Assembly (NCBI RefSeq): GCF_021397715.1
Contig: NZ_CP090207.1
Coordinates: 558,001 to 622,000, forward strand
Source of the DNA: Pantoea agglomerans
GTDB taxonomy: Bacteria; Pseudomonadota; Gammaproteobacteria; Enterobacterales; Enterobacteriaceae
Length of the DNA: 64,000 nucleotides
Reading direction: 5' to 3'
A program made the position numbers and the translations under genes. Below are positions 1 through 9,116 of this stretch, piece after piece. The notes beneath the pieces are model-generated. The model was not told the DNA's origin. It was given only the letters and a program-made list of their open reading frames with translations, and did no database searches. Positions within the stretch are counted from its first letter, which is position 1; the number at the start of each line of letters is the position of its first letter.

Positions 1-138
1 GATCACCCAGATGCAAAACAGCGTGAGCAGGGTGTTAAACCAGCTGGAAAATAAATTCTTACGCGCCCAACGCCAGGCGCGACTCGCCAGATTCGTCGGG
101 ACGGGGGGCGTTTCATGTGTGGTAACAGACATAGTCAT
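1..138 (-). CDS. yhdY: Amino-acid ABC transporter permease YhdY (AapM-like), N-terminal 46 residues only
   Basis: This reading frame starts at the ATG at 138 (a second in-frame ATG lies at 132) and runs off the left edge of the window, so only the first 46 residues are seen. They comprise a Pro/Thr-rich cytoplasmic start, a basic stretch around WRWARKN and the beginning of a hydrophobic segment, as expected for the first membrane helix of a polar amino-acid permease. The start lies 9 bp downstream of the yhdX stop codon, so it is the next gene of the yhdWXYZ importer operon. The identity rests on this position and on the N-terminal pattern; the permease domain itself is outside the window. 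Confidence 0.8.
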   Translation of the reverse strand, partial: MTMSVTTHETPPVPTNLASRAWRWARKNLFSSWFNTLLTLFCIWVI

Positions 139-147
139 CCCGTTCTC

Positions 148-1326
148 TTAACGCTCAACCAGCGCAATTTTGCGGTTATAGAGGTTCATTAGCAGTGAAA
201 TCAGCAGGCTGATGATCAGATAAACGCCCATGGTGATAGCAATGGTCTCAATCGCCTGGCCGGTCTGATTCAGTACTGAACCGGCAAACAGCGACACCAT
301 ATCGGGATAACCGATGGCGGCAGCCAGTGAGGAGTTTTTCACGATGTTCAGATACTGGCTGGTCAGCGGAGGAATAATCACGCGCATTGCCTGCGGGATA
401 ATCACCTGCCGCAGCGTAACCGGATTAGGCAGGCCCAGCGAACGTGCCGCCTCATGTTGCCCGTACGGTACCGACTGAATCCCCGAGCGGATCACTTCAG
501 CAATAAACGATGAGGTATAGATCGACAACGCCAGGGTCAGCGCCGCCAGCTCAGGGATCATCACTGAGCCGCCACGGAAGTTAAAACCGCGTAGCTGTGG
601 CACGTCCCAGTGGGTCGCCGCGCCAAAACCGAGATGCGCAATCAGCGGGAACAGAATCAGCATCGCGATAGCCGCCGGCCATGAGCGACGTAACTGACCA
701 GTTTTCAGCTGATGTTTACGGTTAAACCGGTACAGGCCGTAACTGCCGGCAATAGCCAGCAGCAGCGCAATCACAAACGGCCAGCTGCCTGCTGCATAGG
801 TTGGCCAGGGGACGTATAAACCACGGTTGCTGACATAGGCCAGGTCAAAAGCATTCAGCGCCTGACGCGGGCCAGGCAGATTGCGTAACACCGCAAAGTA
901 CCAGAAGAAGATCTGCAGCAGCGGCGGAATATTACGGAAAGTTTCGATATAGATATTGGAAAGTTTCCGCAACAGCCAGTTGTCAGAAAGCCGCGCAAGA
1001 CCAATAGCGAAGCCGAGAATGGAGGCAAAGACGATACAGAGCGCGGAGACCAGCAGGGTATTGGTCAACCCGACCATAAACACGCGCGCGTAAGTATCTC
1101 CTTCGGTGTACTCAATCAGGTGCTGAACAATACCAAAACCGGCAGTGCGCTCAAGGAATCCAAACCCGGAAGTGATACCGCGATTGGCCAGGTTGATAAT
1201 GGTGTTATGCACCAGATAACCCACCACACCAAGCACCGCGACTATCGCTATGAGCTGATAAAGCCAGGCGCGAACCGTGGGATTACCGAATGAAAAATCC
1301 CTTTTCACGGTTGGGCGTTGTGACAT
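148..1326 (-). CDS. yhdX: Polar amino-acid ABC transporter permease YhdX (AapQ-like)
   Basis: Inner-membrane permease subunit of a binding-protein-dependent importer for polar amino acids. The 392-residue protein has a first membrane helix near residues 23-45, further hydrophobic segments spread through the chain and a long central insertion with extra helices, typical of the AapQ/YhdX branch. The C-terminal third carries the coupling loop that contacts the ATPase (EAARSLGLPNPVTLRQVIIPQA, about residues 294-315; EAA-x3-G-x9-I-x-LP class). It works with YhdW (binding protein, 68 bp upstream), YhdY (downstream) and an ATPase that must lie beyond the window. Length equals that of E. coli YhdX. 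The substrate is inferred from the family; glutamate, aspartate and related amino acids are plausible. Confidence 0.93.
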   Translation of the reverse strand: MSQRPTVKRDFSFGNPTVRAWLYQLIAIVAVLGVVGYLVHNTIINLANRGITSGFGFLERTAGFGIVQHLIEYTEGDTYARVFMVGLTNTLLVSALCIVFASILGFAIGLARLSDNWLLRKLSNIYIETFRNIPPLLQIFFWYFAVLRNLPGPRQALNAFDLAYVSNRGLYVPWPTYAAGSWPFVIALLLAIAGSYGLYRFNRKHQLKTGQLRRSWPAAIAMLILFPLIAHLGFGAATHWDVPQLRGFNFRGGSVMIPELAALTLALSIYTSSFIAEVIRSGIQSVPYGQHEAARSLGLPNPVTLRQVIIPQAMRVIIPPLTSQYLNIVKNSSLAAAIGYPDMVSLFAGSVLNQTGQAIETIAITMGVYLIISLLISLLMNLYNRKIALVER

Positions 1327-1394
1327 GTTGAAACCTCAGTAACGAAAGCTGGGGTAGGGCACCGCAGAATACGGTGCCCGATTGGCGAGGAGTA

Positions 1395-2420
1395 TTAACG
1401 TACTGGCGGTGCGTACTGAATGCCGCCCTGGTTCCACAACGCATTCTGACCACGAGCGATCTTCAATGCGCTATCTTTACCCACGTTACGATCGAAACTT
1501 TCCTGATAGTTGCCCACTTGCTTGATGATGTTGTAGGCCCATTTGTTGTCCAGTTTCAGATCCTTGCCAAAATCACCCTCAGCACCCAGCAGATGGGCCA
1601 TATCTGGCGTAGTCGGTTTGGCGGTCATCTCATCAACGTTTTTCGAGGAAACGCCCATCTCTTCAGCATTCAGCATGGCGTAGAGTGACCACTTAACGAT
1701 GGTGAACCAGTCATCATCACCGCGGCGAACGACCGGGCCCAGCGGTTCTTTAGAGATCACTTCTGGCAGCACGATAAATTCGTCAGGCTTGCCCAGCTTG
1801 ATGCGTAACGCATAGAGCTGAGACTGGTCAGAAGCCAGCGTATCGCAGCGGCCGCTATCCAGCGCTTTGGCCGATTCGTCGGAGCGATCAAAGGTCACCG
1901 GCGTATATTGCATCTTATTGGCTTTAAAGAAGTCCGCCACGTTCAGCTCGGTATCGGTACCCGCCTGAATACAGACAGTAGCGCCGTCCAGTTCTTTAGC
2001 ACTTTTCAGTCCGGCTTTCTGGTGAGTCAGGAAGCCAATACCGTCGTAATAATTGACGCCAGCAAACAGGAAGCCCATGCCGCCATCACGTGATGAGGTC
2101 CAGGTGGTATTGCGCGACAGGATATCGACTTCACCTGACTGCAGCGCGGTAAAACGCTCTTTAGCGGTCAGCGGGGTATATTTCACTTTGGTCGCATCGC
2201 CAAACACCGCTGCGGCCGCCGCACGGCAGACATCAACATCGATACCGGTAAACTTGCCGCTGGCATCGGCATAGGAGAAGCCGGGTAAACCGTCACTGAT
2301 ACCGCATTGAATAAAGCCTTTCTTCTTTATCGCATCCAGCGTCGTGCCAGCGTGAGCCTGCTGAGCAACGGCCAACAGCGAGGCCGCAGCAACCAGCGTG
2401 GAGAGCATCATCTTTTTCAT
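1395..2420 (-). CDS. yhdW: Periplasmic amino-acid-binding protein YhdW (AapJ-like)
   Basis: Solute-binding protein of the YhdWXYZ polar amino-acid importer. The 341-residue product begins with a classical signal peptide (MKKMM, hydrophobic core, cleavage after AQQAHA near residue 25). The mature part has the two-lobe SBP family 3 fold: TLDAIKKKGFIQCGISDGLPGFS at the start (split here by position: residues 28-50) and the VCIQAGTDTELN hinge region near residue 150. It is the first gene of the operon and is preceded by a good ribosome-binding site. A 545-bp leader with repeats and a hairpin separates it from fis. The 68-bp gap before yhdX is larger than the 9-bp gap further on, which would allow higher expression of the binding protein. 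Confidence 0.94.
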   Translation of the reverse strand: MKKMMLSTLVAAASLLAVAQQAHAGTTLDAIKKKGFIQCGISDGLPGFSYADASGKFTGIDVDVCRAAAAAVFGDATKVKYTPLTAKERFTALQSGEVDILSRNTTWTSSRDGGMGFLFAGVNYYDGIGFLTHQKAGLKSAKELDGATVCIQAGTDTELNVADFFKANKMQYTPVTFDRSDESAKALDSGRCDTLASDQSQLYALRIKLGKPDEFIVLPEVISKEPLGPVVRRGDDDWFTIVKWSLYAMLNAEEMGVSSKNVDEMTAKPTTPDMAHLLGAEGDFGKDLKLDNKWAYNIIKQVGNYQESFDRNVGKDSALKIARGQNALWNQGGIQYAPPVR

Positions 2421-2507
2421 AAAGCATCCTGTGTGGAGGAATCATGTTGTTATGTTTGCGCACTTTAGTGTGCGTTTTTCCTGTCTGTGGCGGTCAGCCA
2501 TCCACGA

Positions 2508-2537
2508 CTCTGCAAACCTGATGCCAGGTTTGCAGAG
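2508..2537. promoter_or_regulatory. Perfect hairpin in the yhdW leader
   Basis: CTCTGCAAACCTG (2508-2520) and its exact reverse complement (2525-2537) are separated by the 4-nt loop ATGC. The structure lies 88-117 nt upstream of the yhdW start codon. There is no T-run on either strand, so it is not a standard intrinsic terminator. It could be a dyad operator or a leader-RNA structure of the amino-acid importer operon; the sequence alone does not decide. Confidence 0.5.
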
Positions 2538-2918
2538 CCCTGAATTATCATGAAAGAACGGTTAATAATCGGAAGCAGCGGGAAAGTTCCGCTAATATGG
2601 CGCACCAAAAGGAAGCAATGCGAGTCGACCCGATCACATTTAGTGCAAATAGTTTCACTATATGGAAGCAATGTGAGCCATCACTCAGGCGCAAATGTAT
2701 GCAGGAGATGCTTTGCTTTTAAAGGCGTGCAGGATCACAGAAGCCAGCGCTGACCGGGAATCGCCGGGCGGGCTGACGTATCGGAGAGGCGACGTCGGGA
2801 GAGAAGAGTGAGAAAGCGAGGCAGTGAAATATCACGGCAGCGATTGCAACTATAGTTACCATATTGACGATAACTGTTTCACCTGAATTGCCGATGCTTT
2901 GTGGAACAGCGCACAAAT

Positions 2919-2944
2919 AAAAACGCCAGCCCGAAGGCTGGCGT
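2919..2944 (-). terminator. Intrinsic terminator of the dusB-fis transcript
   Basis: Read on the minus strand, a GC-rich stem ACGCCAGCC with a TTCG tetraloop closes on GGCTGGCGT and is followed by TTTTATTTG. It lies about 20 bp after the fis stop codon. Confidence 0.9.
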
Positions 2945-2965
2945 AATTAACAGACAGAACCAGAA

Positions 2966-3262
2966 TCAGTTCATGCCGTATTTTTTCAATTTCTTACGCA
3001 GCGTACCGCGGTTGATACCCATCATCAGGGCAGCACGGGTCTGGTTGCCACGGGTATACTGCATCACCATGTCCAACAGAGGCTGCTCGACTTCAGCCAA
3101 AACCAGCTCATACAGGTCACTTACATCCTGACCGTTCAGTTGAGCAAAATAGTTCTTCAGTGCCTGTTTAACCGAATCACGCAAAGGTTTTTGAGTTACC
3201 TGATCCTGTGAGTTAACGGTAGAAACGGTCAGTACGTCAGAATTTACGCGTTGTTCGAACAT
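2966..3262 (-). CDS. fis: DNA-binding nucleoid protein Fis
   Basis: Fis is a 98-residue homodimeric DNA-bending protein that activates rRNA and tRNA promoters in fast growth and takes part in site-specific inversion and replication control. The length is exactly that of the enterobacterial protein and the sequence is nearly unchanged, including the C-terminal helix-turn-helix (about residues 73-94, [17 protein letters not shown]). The gene follows dusB by 23 bp and is transcribed with it; translation starts at the ATG at 3262 behind a purine-rich stretch. A strong terminator follows. In E. coli the operon promoter is stringently controlled and autorepressed by Fis; the equivalent region here lies upstream of dusB. 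Confidence 0.99.
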   Translation of the reverse strand: MFEQRVNSDVLTVSTVNSQDQVTQKPLRDSVKQALKNYFAQLNGQDVSDLYELVLAEVEQPLLDMVMQYTRGNQTRAALMMGINRGTLRKKLKKYGMN

Positions 3263-3285
3263 AGTTCTTTCAGCTCTTTATTTCG

Positions 3286-4251
3286 TTACGCAAGATTTTC
3301 GAAGTATGCCTCCAACGCCTCCAGCTGTTCGCTGGCATCCTCAATGGCGTTGAATGTGCGCCGAAACTGGTCATTCGGGGCGTGCTCCTGGAGATACCAG
3401 GAGACGTGCTTTCGCGCTATACGGTATCCCTTGCCTGAACCGTAAAAGTCGTGCAGCTCACGTATATGCGAAACAAGCAAGCGCTTGACCTCTGCCATTG
3501 GCAGCGGGGCAAGCAGCTCCCCAGTGTCCAGATAATGCTGGATTTCCCGGAAGATCCACGGTCTTCCCTGAGCAGCGCGTCCTATCATCAGAGCATCGGC
3601 CCCTGTATAGTCGAGCACCGCTCTGGCTTTATGCGGGTCAGTTATGTCTCCATTCGCGATAATCGGAATAGAGACACTCTGCTTAACTGTCCGAATGCTG
3701 TCATATTCAGCTTCCCCGTTGAACAGGCAGGCACGAGTGCGGCCATGTATCGTCAGAGCCTGAATACCACAACGTTCAGCCAATTGGGCAATCGCGACAC
3801 AGTTCCTGTTTTCAGGATCCCAGCCAGTACGAATTTTCAGTGTTACCGGCACATCCACTGCATTGACCACTGCGGAGAGAATTGACTCCACCACGGCGGG
3901 ATATTGCAGCAAGGCTGAACCCGCCATTTTGCGGTTAACCTTTTTGGCAGGGCAGCCCATATTAATGTCGATAACCTGTGCACCGGCCTCAACATTAATC
4001 CGTGCAGCTTGCGCCATTTCGCTGGGATCGCAACCGGCAATTTGCACGGCGCGAATGCCTGGCTCATCACTGTGCACCATGCGTAAACGAGATTTGTCAC
4101 TGGCCCAGACTTCCGGGTTCGAAGACAACATCTCAGAAACTGCCATGCCTGCACCCATTTCATGACACAGCGTCCTGAATGGCCTGTCGGTAATCCCGGC
4201 CATAGGGGCTGCAATCAGTCGATTTCTCAGCTGGAGGTTTCCAATACGCAT
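3286..4251 (-). CDS. dusB: tRNA-dihydrouridine synthase B
   Basis: FMN-dependent enzyme that reduces uridine to dihydrouridine at position 17 of the tRNA D-loop. The start was set at the ATG at 4251, giving 321 residues beginning [10 protein letters not shown] as in E. coli; a 28-codon upstream extension has no family counterpart. The protein shows the TIM-barrel motif [11 protein letters not shown] (16-26), the catalytic Cys100 in [10 protein letters not shown] and the FMN/RNA-binding [17 protein letters not shown] region near 220-235. It forms a transcription unit with fis. In E. coli, translation of dusB also helps fis expression, and the 23-bp junction here would permit the same coupling. 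Confidence 0.97.
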   Translation of the reverse strand: MRIGNLQLRNRLIAAPMAGITDRPFRTLCHEMGAGMAVSEMLSSNPEVWASDKSRLRMVHSDEPGIRAVQIAGCDPSEMAQAARINVEAGAQVIDINMGCPAKKVNRKMAGSALLQYPAVVESILSAVVNAVDVPVTLKIRTGWDPENRNCVAIAQLAERCGIQALTIHGRTRACLFNGEAEYDSIRTVKQSVSIPIIANGDITDPHKARAVLDYTGADALMIGRAAQGRPWIFREIQHYLDTGELLAPLPMAEVKRLLVSHIRELHDFYGSGKGYRIARKHVSWYLQEHAPNDQFRRTFNAIEDASEQLEALEAYFENLA

Positions 4252-4620
4252 GAAGTCAGAATGGCCATACTGTGTCTGCAAGGCGGCGTATATTACGCAT
4301 TTTTTCCTGAAGATGAAAGGCCAAACTTTGAACAATCAGCAAGAAAGATCAATGAAATCCGGGTGATCACTCCGCCATTTACAAAATAACCATAATTATC
4401 AGGCAATTAGATATTAATGCTGAAATTGTGAACAAACGTTTTTCCGAAAAAGCAGCCTGTTTAACCAGATAATAAACGTCACATGCCGTGATTAACGATA
4501 CAAGCAACCATTCAGCATGCAGAAAGCCCGCACCTTACGCTACGGGCTGGCCGGAGAGGCTCTGCAGCCCGTTCAGTGCAAATCCGGGAGGCTGTCAGGC
4601 GACAAAATCATGCGCTGGAT
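4252..4620. other. Gene-free region between dusB and prmA (dusB-fis promoter region)
   Basis: These 369 bp hold a probable prmA terminator (4521-4548) and an AT-rich segment (about 4380-4500) where the growth-regulated dusB-fis promoter is expected by analogy with E. coli. No exact -35/-10 pair could be assigned with confidence. No open frame here looks real. Confidence 0.6.
4521..4548 (-). terminator. Probable terminator after prmA
   Basis: On the minus strand AGCCCGTA can pair with TGCGGGCT (one G-U pair) and is followed by TTTCTG. The stem lies about 70 bp after the prmA stop, and the T-run is short, so it may be only partly effective. Confidence 0.5.
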
Positions 4621-5502
4621 TCAGGCCTTCACGCCGGTGATCCGGCACCACTCTTCTTTGACCGCAACCGGGTCGAGCGCGAACTGCTCAGCATAGGCTT
4701 CGCAGACGCCTTCGGCCTGGCTCTCTAATACACCAGAGAGTCCAAGGTGACCGCCCGGCTTTGGCAGTACGCTAATCAGCGGGGCCAGTTCACGTAATGG
4801 ACCGGCCAGGATATTGGCGACCACCACATCCGCTTGCAGGTTCTCCGGCTGCTGGTGGGGCAGATAGAGCGACAGACGATCGGAAACGCCATTGCGTTCA
4901 GCATTATCGCGACTGGCTTGGATCGCCTGCGGATCGATATCAATACCAATGGCCTGCGCTGCACCGAGCTTCAGCGCAGCGATCGCCAGGATCCCCGAGC
5001 CACAGCCAAAGTCGATCACCGTTTTCCCGGTCAGATCCAGTCCATCCAGCCAGGTCAGGCAGAGCGAGGTGGTGGGATGGGTGCCGGTGCCAAAGGCCAG
5101 GCCTGGATCGAGCATCACATTCACCGCCGTCGGATCGGGCACATCGCGCCAGCTTGGGCAGATCCACAGCCGTTCGCCAAAACGCATCGGGTGGAAGTTC
5201 TCCATCCATTCGCGTTCCCAGTCTTTATCTTCGATCTGTTCGATCTTGTGTCGGAAATCAGCACCTAACAGCGGATGTTGCGCCAGTTCAGCGACAATGG
5301 CGTCCATGTCACTTTCCGCATCGAACAGGCCGATCACATCCGTATCGCCCCACAGGCGGGTTTCGCCCGGCAGTGGCTCATAGACCGGATTATCATGGGT
5401 ATCCTGAAAGGTGACGGAGACCGCACCGGTCTCCATCAGCGCATCGCTCAGCGTTTCAGCATGTTCACCCGAGCTGTTTATCTTGATTTGAATCCACGGC
5501 AT
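4621..5502 (-). CDS. prmA: Ribosomal protein L11 methyltransferase
   Basis: SAM-dependent enzyme that trimethylates lysines and the N-terminus of ribosomal protein L11. The start is placed at the ATG at 5502, giving 293 residues ([11 protein letters not shown], as in E. coli); the 19-codon upstream extension is discarded. An N-terminal substrate-recognition domain (about 1-60) is followed by a class I methyltransferase domain with [15 protein letters not shown] (131-145), the SAM motif DFGCGSG (164-170) and NILAGPL near residue 230. The gene follows panF by 16 bp and probably shares its transcript; a possible terminator separates it from dusB-fis. Confidence 0.97.
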   Translation of the reverse strand: MPWIQIKINSSGEHAETLSDALMETGAVSVTFQDTHDNPVYEPLPGETRLWGDTDVIGLFDAESDMDAIVAELAQHPLLGADFRHKIEQIEDKDWEREWMENFHPMRFGERLWICPSWRDVPDPTAVNVMLDPGLAFGTGTHPTTSLCLTWLDGLDLTGKTVIDFGCGSGILAIAALKLGAAQAIGIDIDPQAIQASRDNAERNGVSDRLSLYLPHQQPENLQADVVVANILAGPLRELAPLISVLPKPGGHLGLSGVLESQAEGVCEAYAEQFALDPVAVKEEWCRITGVKA

Positions 5503-5518
5503 AACGTCTCTCTTACGT

Positions 5519-6964
5519 TCAATGTTGCGGCGCGTCGGCAGTTTGCGGCGCGCGTCCAAACAGGTTACCCACTAAAAACGCCAGCAGGCTTAAAAGCAGG
5601 GAAGGCACAATCGGATGGAAGCCCATGATTTGCAGGTTAAGGCTCGCCAGAAACGCGTAGCAACCGCCACCGGTAACCATACCGGTGATGGCTCCTGCCG
5701 CATTGGCACGTTCCCAGTAAAGGCCCAGCACCAGCGGCCAGAGGAATACCGCCTCCAGGCCGCCAAACGCCAGCAGGTTGAGCCAGATGATCATATCAGG
5801 CGGATTCCAGGCGGCAATCAGCAGCAGAATGCCCAGCACAAAGGTAATGCCGCCAGATAACAGCCGCAGCCGCGGCTCATTTTCCATCTGCTGCGGCGCC
5901 ACGCGCAGATAGAGATCTTTAATCAGCGTAGCGGATGCCTGCAACAGTTGGGCATTGATGGTCGACATAATCGCCGCCATCGGGGCCGCCAGAAACAGTC
6001 CAGCGGCCAGCGGCGGCAGCACGGTGATCATTAAGGTGGGGATCACCCGGTCCGGCACCGTCAGATCGGGCAGGATGGCCCGTCCCAGCGCGCCCGCCAG
6101 ATGCATACCCAGCATCAGGATCACCACCACAATGGTGCCAAGGATAATCGCCCGATGTACCGCCTTGCTGTCTTTATAGGAGATGCAGCGTACCGCGGTA
6201 TGCGGCAGGCCGATCACGCCAAAGCAGACCAGCACGATAAATGAGCTCAGAAAGGTCGGGGTAATGATCTCGCCTGGTCCCTGCGGCGACAGTAATTGCG
6301 GATCGATAGCGTGCAGCTTCTGCACGGCGGTGCCCAGCCCGCCCGCCTGATGGATCACGGCGAACAGCAGCAGGAAGGTGCCGATCAGCATCACCACGCC
6401 CTGCATCGCGTCATTGAGCACGCTGGCGCGGAAGCCACCAAAGGCGGTATAGAGCGCAATGGTGCCGCCGAAAATCAGTAAGCCGGTGTCATACGGAATC
6501 CCCGCCGCGGTTTCCAGCAATCGCGCACCGCCGATAAACTGCACCGTCATGGCACCAATGAACGCCACCAGCAGGCTCAGGCTGGCCAGCCAGATCAGCA
6601 GCGGACTCTGATAGCGCGCGTAAAGCATGTCATTCAGCGTCACCGCATTATGCTTACGCGCCAGGATAGCGAATTTCTTGCCCAGCACGCCGAGCGACAG
6701 CCAGACGGCAGGAACCTGAACCATCGCCAGCAATACCCATCCCAGGCCATATTTATAGGCGGCACCGGGTCCGCCAATAAACGAGCTGGCGCTGATATAG
6801 GTGGTCGTGAGGGTCATGGCCAGCACAAACCCGCCCATTGAGCGGCTGCCAAGAAAATATTCGGTCAGGAAGTTGCCCTGACGCTGTTTACGGACCGCGA
6901 AGACTGACAGCGCGGCGATCAGCACCAGATAAATTAAGAGAGGCAGGATAATGTCAAAATTCAT
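5519..6964 (-). CDS. panF: Sodium/pantothenate symporter
   Basis: Inner-membrane Na+-coupled importer of pantothenate, the vitamin precursor of coenzyme A, of the sodium:solute symporter family. The 481-residue protein has about 13 hydrophobic segments. It shows the family signatures [15 protein letters not shown] near residue 35-50 and the [18 protein letters not shown] stretch (53-70) in the first core helices that form the sodium and substrate sites. Its start codon overlaps the end of yhdT by 11 bp, so the two are translationally coupled, as in E. coli. Its place beside the acetyl-CoA carboxylase genes groups vitamin uptake with fatty-acid precursor synthesis. Confidence 0.97.
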   Translation of the reverse strand: MNFDIILPLLIYLVLIAALSVFAVRKQRQGNFLTEYFLGSRSMGGFVLAMTLTTTYISASSFIGGPGAAYKYGLGWVLLAMVQVPAVWLSLGVLGKKFAILARKHNAVTLNDMLYARYQSPLLIWLASLSLLVAFIGAMTVQFIGGARLLETAAGIPYDTGLLIFGGTIALYTAFGGFRASVLNDAMQGVVMLIGTFLLLFAVIHQAGGLGTAVQKLHAIDPQLLSPQGPGEIITPTFLSSFIVLVCFGVIGLPHTAVRCISYKDSKAVHRAIILGTIVVVILMLGMHLAGALGRAILPDLTVPDRVIPTLMITVLPPLAAGLFLAAPMAAIMSTINAQLLQASATLIKDLYLRVAPQQMENEPRLRLLSGGITFVLGILLLIAAWNPPDMIIWLNLLAFGGLEAVFLWPLVLGLYWERANAAGAITGMVTGGGCYAFLASLNLQIMGFHPIVPSLLLSLLAFLVGNLFGRAPQTADAPQH

Positions 6965-7196
6965 TTTTATCCTCCAGCGACATGTCGCGGAAAATCACGC
7001 GGACCATCAGCCAGCATAAAAAAATGAACAGCAGAGGCGCAAAGACACAGGAGAGTTCGAACCAGCGTGGTAAGCCGGTGATCCCCATTTCGCTCCCGCC
7101 CAGCCAGGCGGAAAGCCCCCAAACAGCCAGCCAGAGCAGGGTCAGATAGAGTGACCAGCGGGCCTCTTTATGCGCCTGAATAAAACGAGCATCCAT
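6954..7196 (-). CDS. yhdT: YhdT family small inner-membrane protein
   Basis: An 80-residue protein with two strongly hydrophobic segments (about 16-34 and 48-71) connected by a short loop containing GGSEMGI. The N-terminal MDARFIQAHKEARWSLYL matches the YhdT (DUF997) family, whose members nearly always sit directly in front of panF. The gene overlaps panF by 11 bp. No biochemical function is established; an accessory role to PanF is suggested only by the constant gene pairing. Confidence 0.93.
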   Translation of the reverse strand: MDARFIQAHKEARWSLYLTLLWLAVWGLSAWLGGSEMGITGLPRWFELSCVFAPLLFIFLCWLMVRVIFRDMSLEDKNEF

Positions 7197-7220
7197 GATT
7201 CAACCTTAACGCCAGCGGCA

Positions 7221-7247
7221 AAAGAAAAAGGCCGGATTAACCGGCCT
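7221..7247 (-). terminator. Intrinsic terminator between accC and yhdT
   Basis: On the minus strand the stem AGGCCGG-TTAAT-CCGGCCT is followed at once by TTTTCTTTT. It lies just after the accC stop codon and so separates the aroQ-accB-accC transcript from yhdT-panF-prmA. Confidence 0.9.
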
Positions 7248-7268
7248 CTGACTAACTCAGCGTTGCGA

Positions 7269-8618
7269 TTACTTCTCGTGCAAGCCGAGTTTTTTCTCCA
7301 GATAGTGGATATTGGTTCCACCGTGCTGGAAGTTTTCGTCGGACATGATCTTCATCTGCAGTTCAATGTTGGTCTTGATACCGTCGATGATCAGTTCCGC
7401 CAGCGCATTCTTCATGCGGGCAATGGCCACTTCACGGGTTTCGCCGTAGGTGATCAGCTTGCCAATCATGGAATCGTAGTAAGGCGGTACGCTGTAACCC
7501 GAATAGATGTGCGATTCCCAGCGCACGCCAAAACCGCCTGGCGCGTGGAAGCGGGTGATTTTACCCGGGCTCGGCAGGAAGGAAACCGGATCTTCAGCGT
7601 TGATACGGCATTCAACCGCATGTCCGCGAATGATCACATCTTCCTGTTTGATCGACAGTGGCTGACCAGCAGCGATACGCAGCTGCTCTTTGATCAGATC
7701 GACGCCGGTGATCATCTCGGTCACCGGATGCTCAACCTGAATACGGGTGTTCATCTCAATGAAGTAGAACTCACCGTTTTCATACAGGAACTCGAAGGTG
7801 CCTGCGCCGCGGTAGCCAATCTCAATACAGGCTTTGGCACAGCGATCGCCGATGAAGCGACGCTGTTCCTCAGTGATACCTGGGCCTGGCGCTTCTTCCA
7901 CGACTTTCTGATGACGACGCTGCATTGAGCAGTCGCGCTCGCCCAGATAGATGGCGTTGCCCTGACCGTCAGCCAGTACCTGAATCTCGATGTGGCGAGG
8001 GTTCTCCAGATACTTCTCCATGTAAACCATGTCGTTGTTGAAAGCCGCTTTGGCTTCCGCTTTCGTCATGTTGATGGATTGTTCCAGATCTTTGTCGCCG
8101 CGCACGACGCGCATACCACGACCGCCGCCGCCGCCGGACGCTTTGATGATCACCGGATAACCGATGCGCTTCGCAAAGGCACGGTTCTTTTCCATATCAT
8201 CGGTCAGCGAGCCGTCGGAGCCCGGTACGGTTGGCACACCGGCTTTCTTCATCGCGTTAATCGCTGACACTTTGTCGCCCATCAGGCGAATGGTGTCTGC
8301 TTTCGGGCCGATAAAGATAAAGCCTGAGCGCTCAACCTGCTCGGCAAAATCAGCATTCTCAGAGAGGAAGCCGTAGCCTGGGTGAATCGCCACCGCGCCG
8401 GTGATCTCCGCTGCGGAGATCAACGCCGGGATGTTGAGGTAACTTTTGACTGACTGCGCCGGGCCGATGCAGACGGTTTCGTCCGCCAGCAGCACGTGCT
8501 TCAGGTCACGATCCGCGCTTGAGTGGACCGCCACAGTCTTGATGCCCAGCTCTTTACAGGCACGCAGAATGCGCAGCGCGATCTCACCGCGGTTAGCAAT
8601 AACAATTTTATCCAGCAT
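7269..8618 (-). CDS. accC: Acetyl-CoA carboxylase, biotin carboxylase subunit
   Basis: ATP-dependent carboxylation of the biotin carried by AccB, the first half-reaction of malonyl-CoA synthesis. The 449-residue length is identical to E. coli AccC. Visible are the N-terminal PreATP-grasp motif ([14 protein letters not shown], 7-20), the glycine-rich ATP-binding loop [12 protein letters not shown] near 159-170, the [14 protein letters not shown] active-site segment near 288-301 and the C-terminal [12 protein letters not shown] region. It follows accB by 11 bp and is ended by a strong terminator. AccA and AccD, which complete the enzyme, are elsewhere in the genome. Confidence 0.99.
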   Translation of the reverse strand: MLDKIVIANRGEIALRILRACKELGIKTVAVHSSADRDLKHVLLADETVCIGPAQSVKSYLNIPALISAAEITGAVAIHPGYGFLSENADFAEQVERSGFIFIGPKADTIRLMGDKVSAINAMKKAGVPTVPGSDGSLTDDMEKNRAFAKRIGYPVIIKASGGGGGRGMRVVRGDKDLEQSINMTKAEAKAAFNNDMVYMEKYLENPRHIEIQVLADGQGNAIYLGERDCSMQRRHQKVVEEAPGPGITEEQRRFIGDRCAKACIEIGYRGAGTFEFLYENGEFYFIEMNTRIQVEHPVTEMITGVDLIKEQLRIAAGQPLSIKQEDVIIRGHAVECRINAEDPVSFLPSPGKITRFHAPGGFGVRWESHIYSGYSVPPYYDSMIGKLITYGETREVAIARMKNALAELIIDGIKTNIELQMKIMSDENFQHGGTNIHYLEKKLGLHEK

Positions 8619-8629
8619 GGTCCGCCCCG

Positions 8630-9091
8630 TTATTCGATGACAACCAGTGGCTCGTCAAATTCGACCGGCTGACCGCTCTCGACCAGAATGGCTTTCACCA
8701 CACCAGACTTGTCGGCTTCGATCTGGTTCATCATCTTCATGGCTTCAACGATACACAGGGTATCGCCGGCATTCACTTTCTGACCCACTTCGATGAAGGC
8801 TTTTGCGTCCGGGCTTGGCGTGCGATAGAACGTCCCGACCATTGGTGAACGCACAATATGGCCGCTGATTTCAGCCGGTGCGGCTTCAGCAATGGCCGCA
8901 ACAGGCGCGACAGCTGTCGCCAGAGCGGGTTGCTGTACCGGCGCAGCATAAGCCTGCTGCATCATCGGATAACCAACATTTGCAGGTGCACGGCTGATAC
9001 GAACGGACTCTTCGCCCTCGGAGATTTCCAGCTCGGAGATGCCAGATTCTTCAACCAGTTCGATCAGTTTTTTAATTTTACGAATATCCAT
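8630..9091 (-). CDS. accB: Acetyl-CoA carboxylase, biotin carboxyl carrier protein
   Basis: A 153-residue carrier that shuttles carboxybiotin between the carboxylase and transferase subunits. The N-terminal domain ([17 protein letters not shown]) is joined by an Ala/Pro/Gln-rich mobile linker (about 40-75) to the biotinyl domain, where Lys119 in EAMKMMN is the biotinylation site and the protruding thumb loop ([11 protein letters not shown], about 93-103) is kept. The gene is translated from ATG 9091, 25 bp after aroQ. In E. coli accBC is autoregulated by AccB and linked to growth rate; here the promoter presumably also reads aroQ. Confidence 0.99.
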   Translation of the reverse strand: MDIRKIKKLIELVEESGISELEISEGEESVRISRAPANVGYPMMQQAYAAPVQQPALATAVAPVAAIAEAAPAEISGHIVRSPMVGTFYRTPSPDAKAFIEVGQKVNAGDTLCIVEAMKMMNQIEADKSGVVKAILVESGQPVEFDEPLVVIE

Positions 9092-9116
9092 GAGTGGGGT
9101 TCCGTACTCAGTATGA

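Larger units (their letters stand above)
2421..2965. other. Gene-free region between yhdW and fis
   Basis: No convincing gene is present in these 545 bp. In the minus direction the region holds the fis terminator (2919-2944), three copies of GGAAGCA (at 2571, 2611 and 2664, two of them extended to GGAAGCAATG-YGAG) and a perfect 13-bp-arm hairpin (2508-2537). The short open frames here lack ribosome-binding sites and family resemblance. In E. coli several genes (yhdJ, yhdU, acrSEF, yhdV) separate fis from yhdW; here nothing remains of them. Confidence 0.7.

Noticed and set aside
2421..2720. Possible sigma-54 promoter or CRP site upstream of yhdW
   Set aside because: GG and GC elements were never at the required 10-bp spacing, and TGTGA half-sites lacked a partner at the right distance.
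4797..5414. 205-residue plus-strand open frame inside prmA
   Set aside because: Antisense shadow of prmA with no ribosome-binding site and low-complexity Arg/Ser/Pro composition.
7170..7928. 252-residue plus-strand open frame opposite accC
   Set aside because: Antisense shadow of the highly conserved accC gene; no family resemblance.
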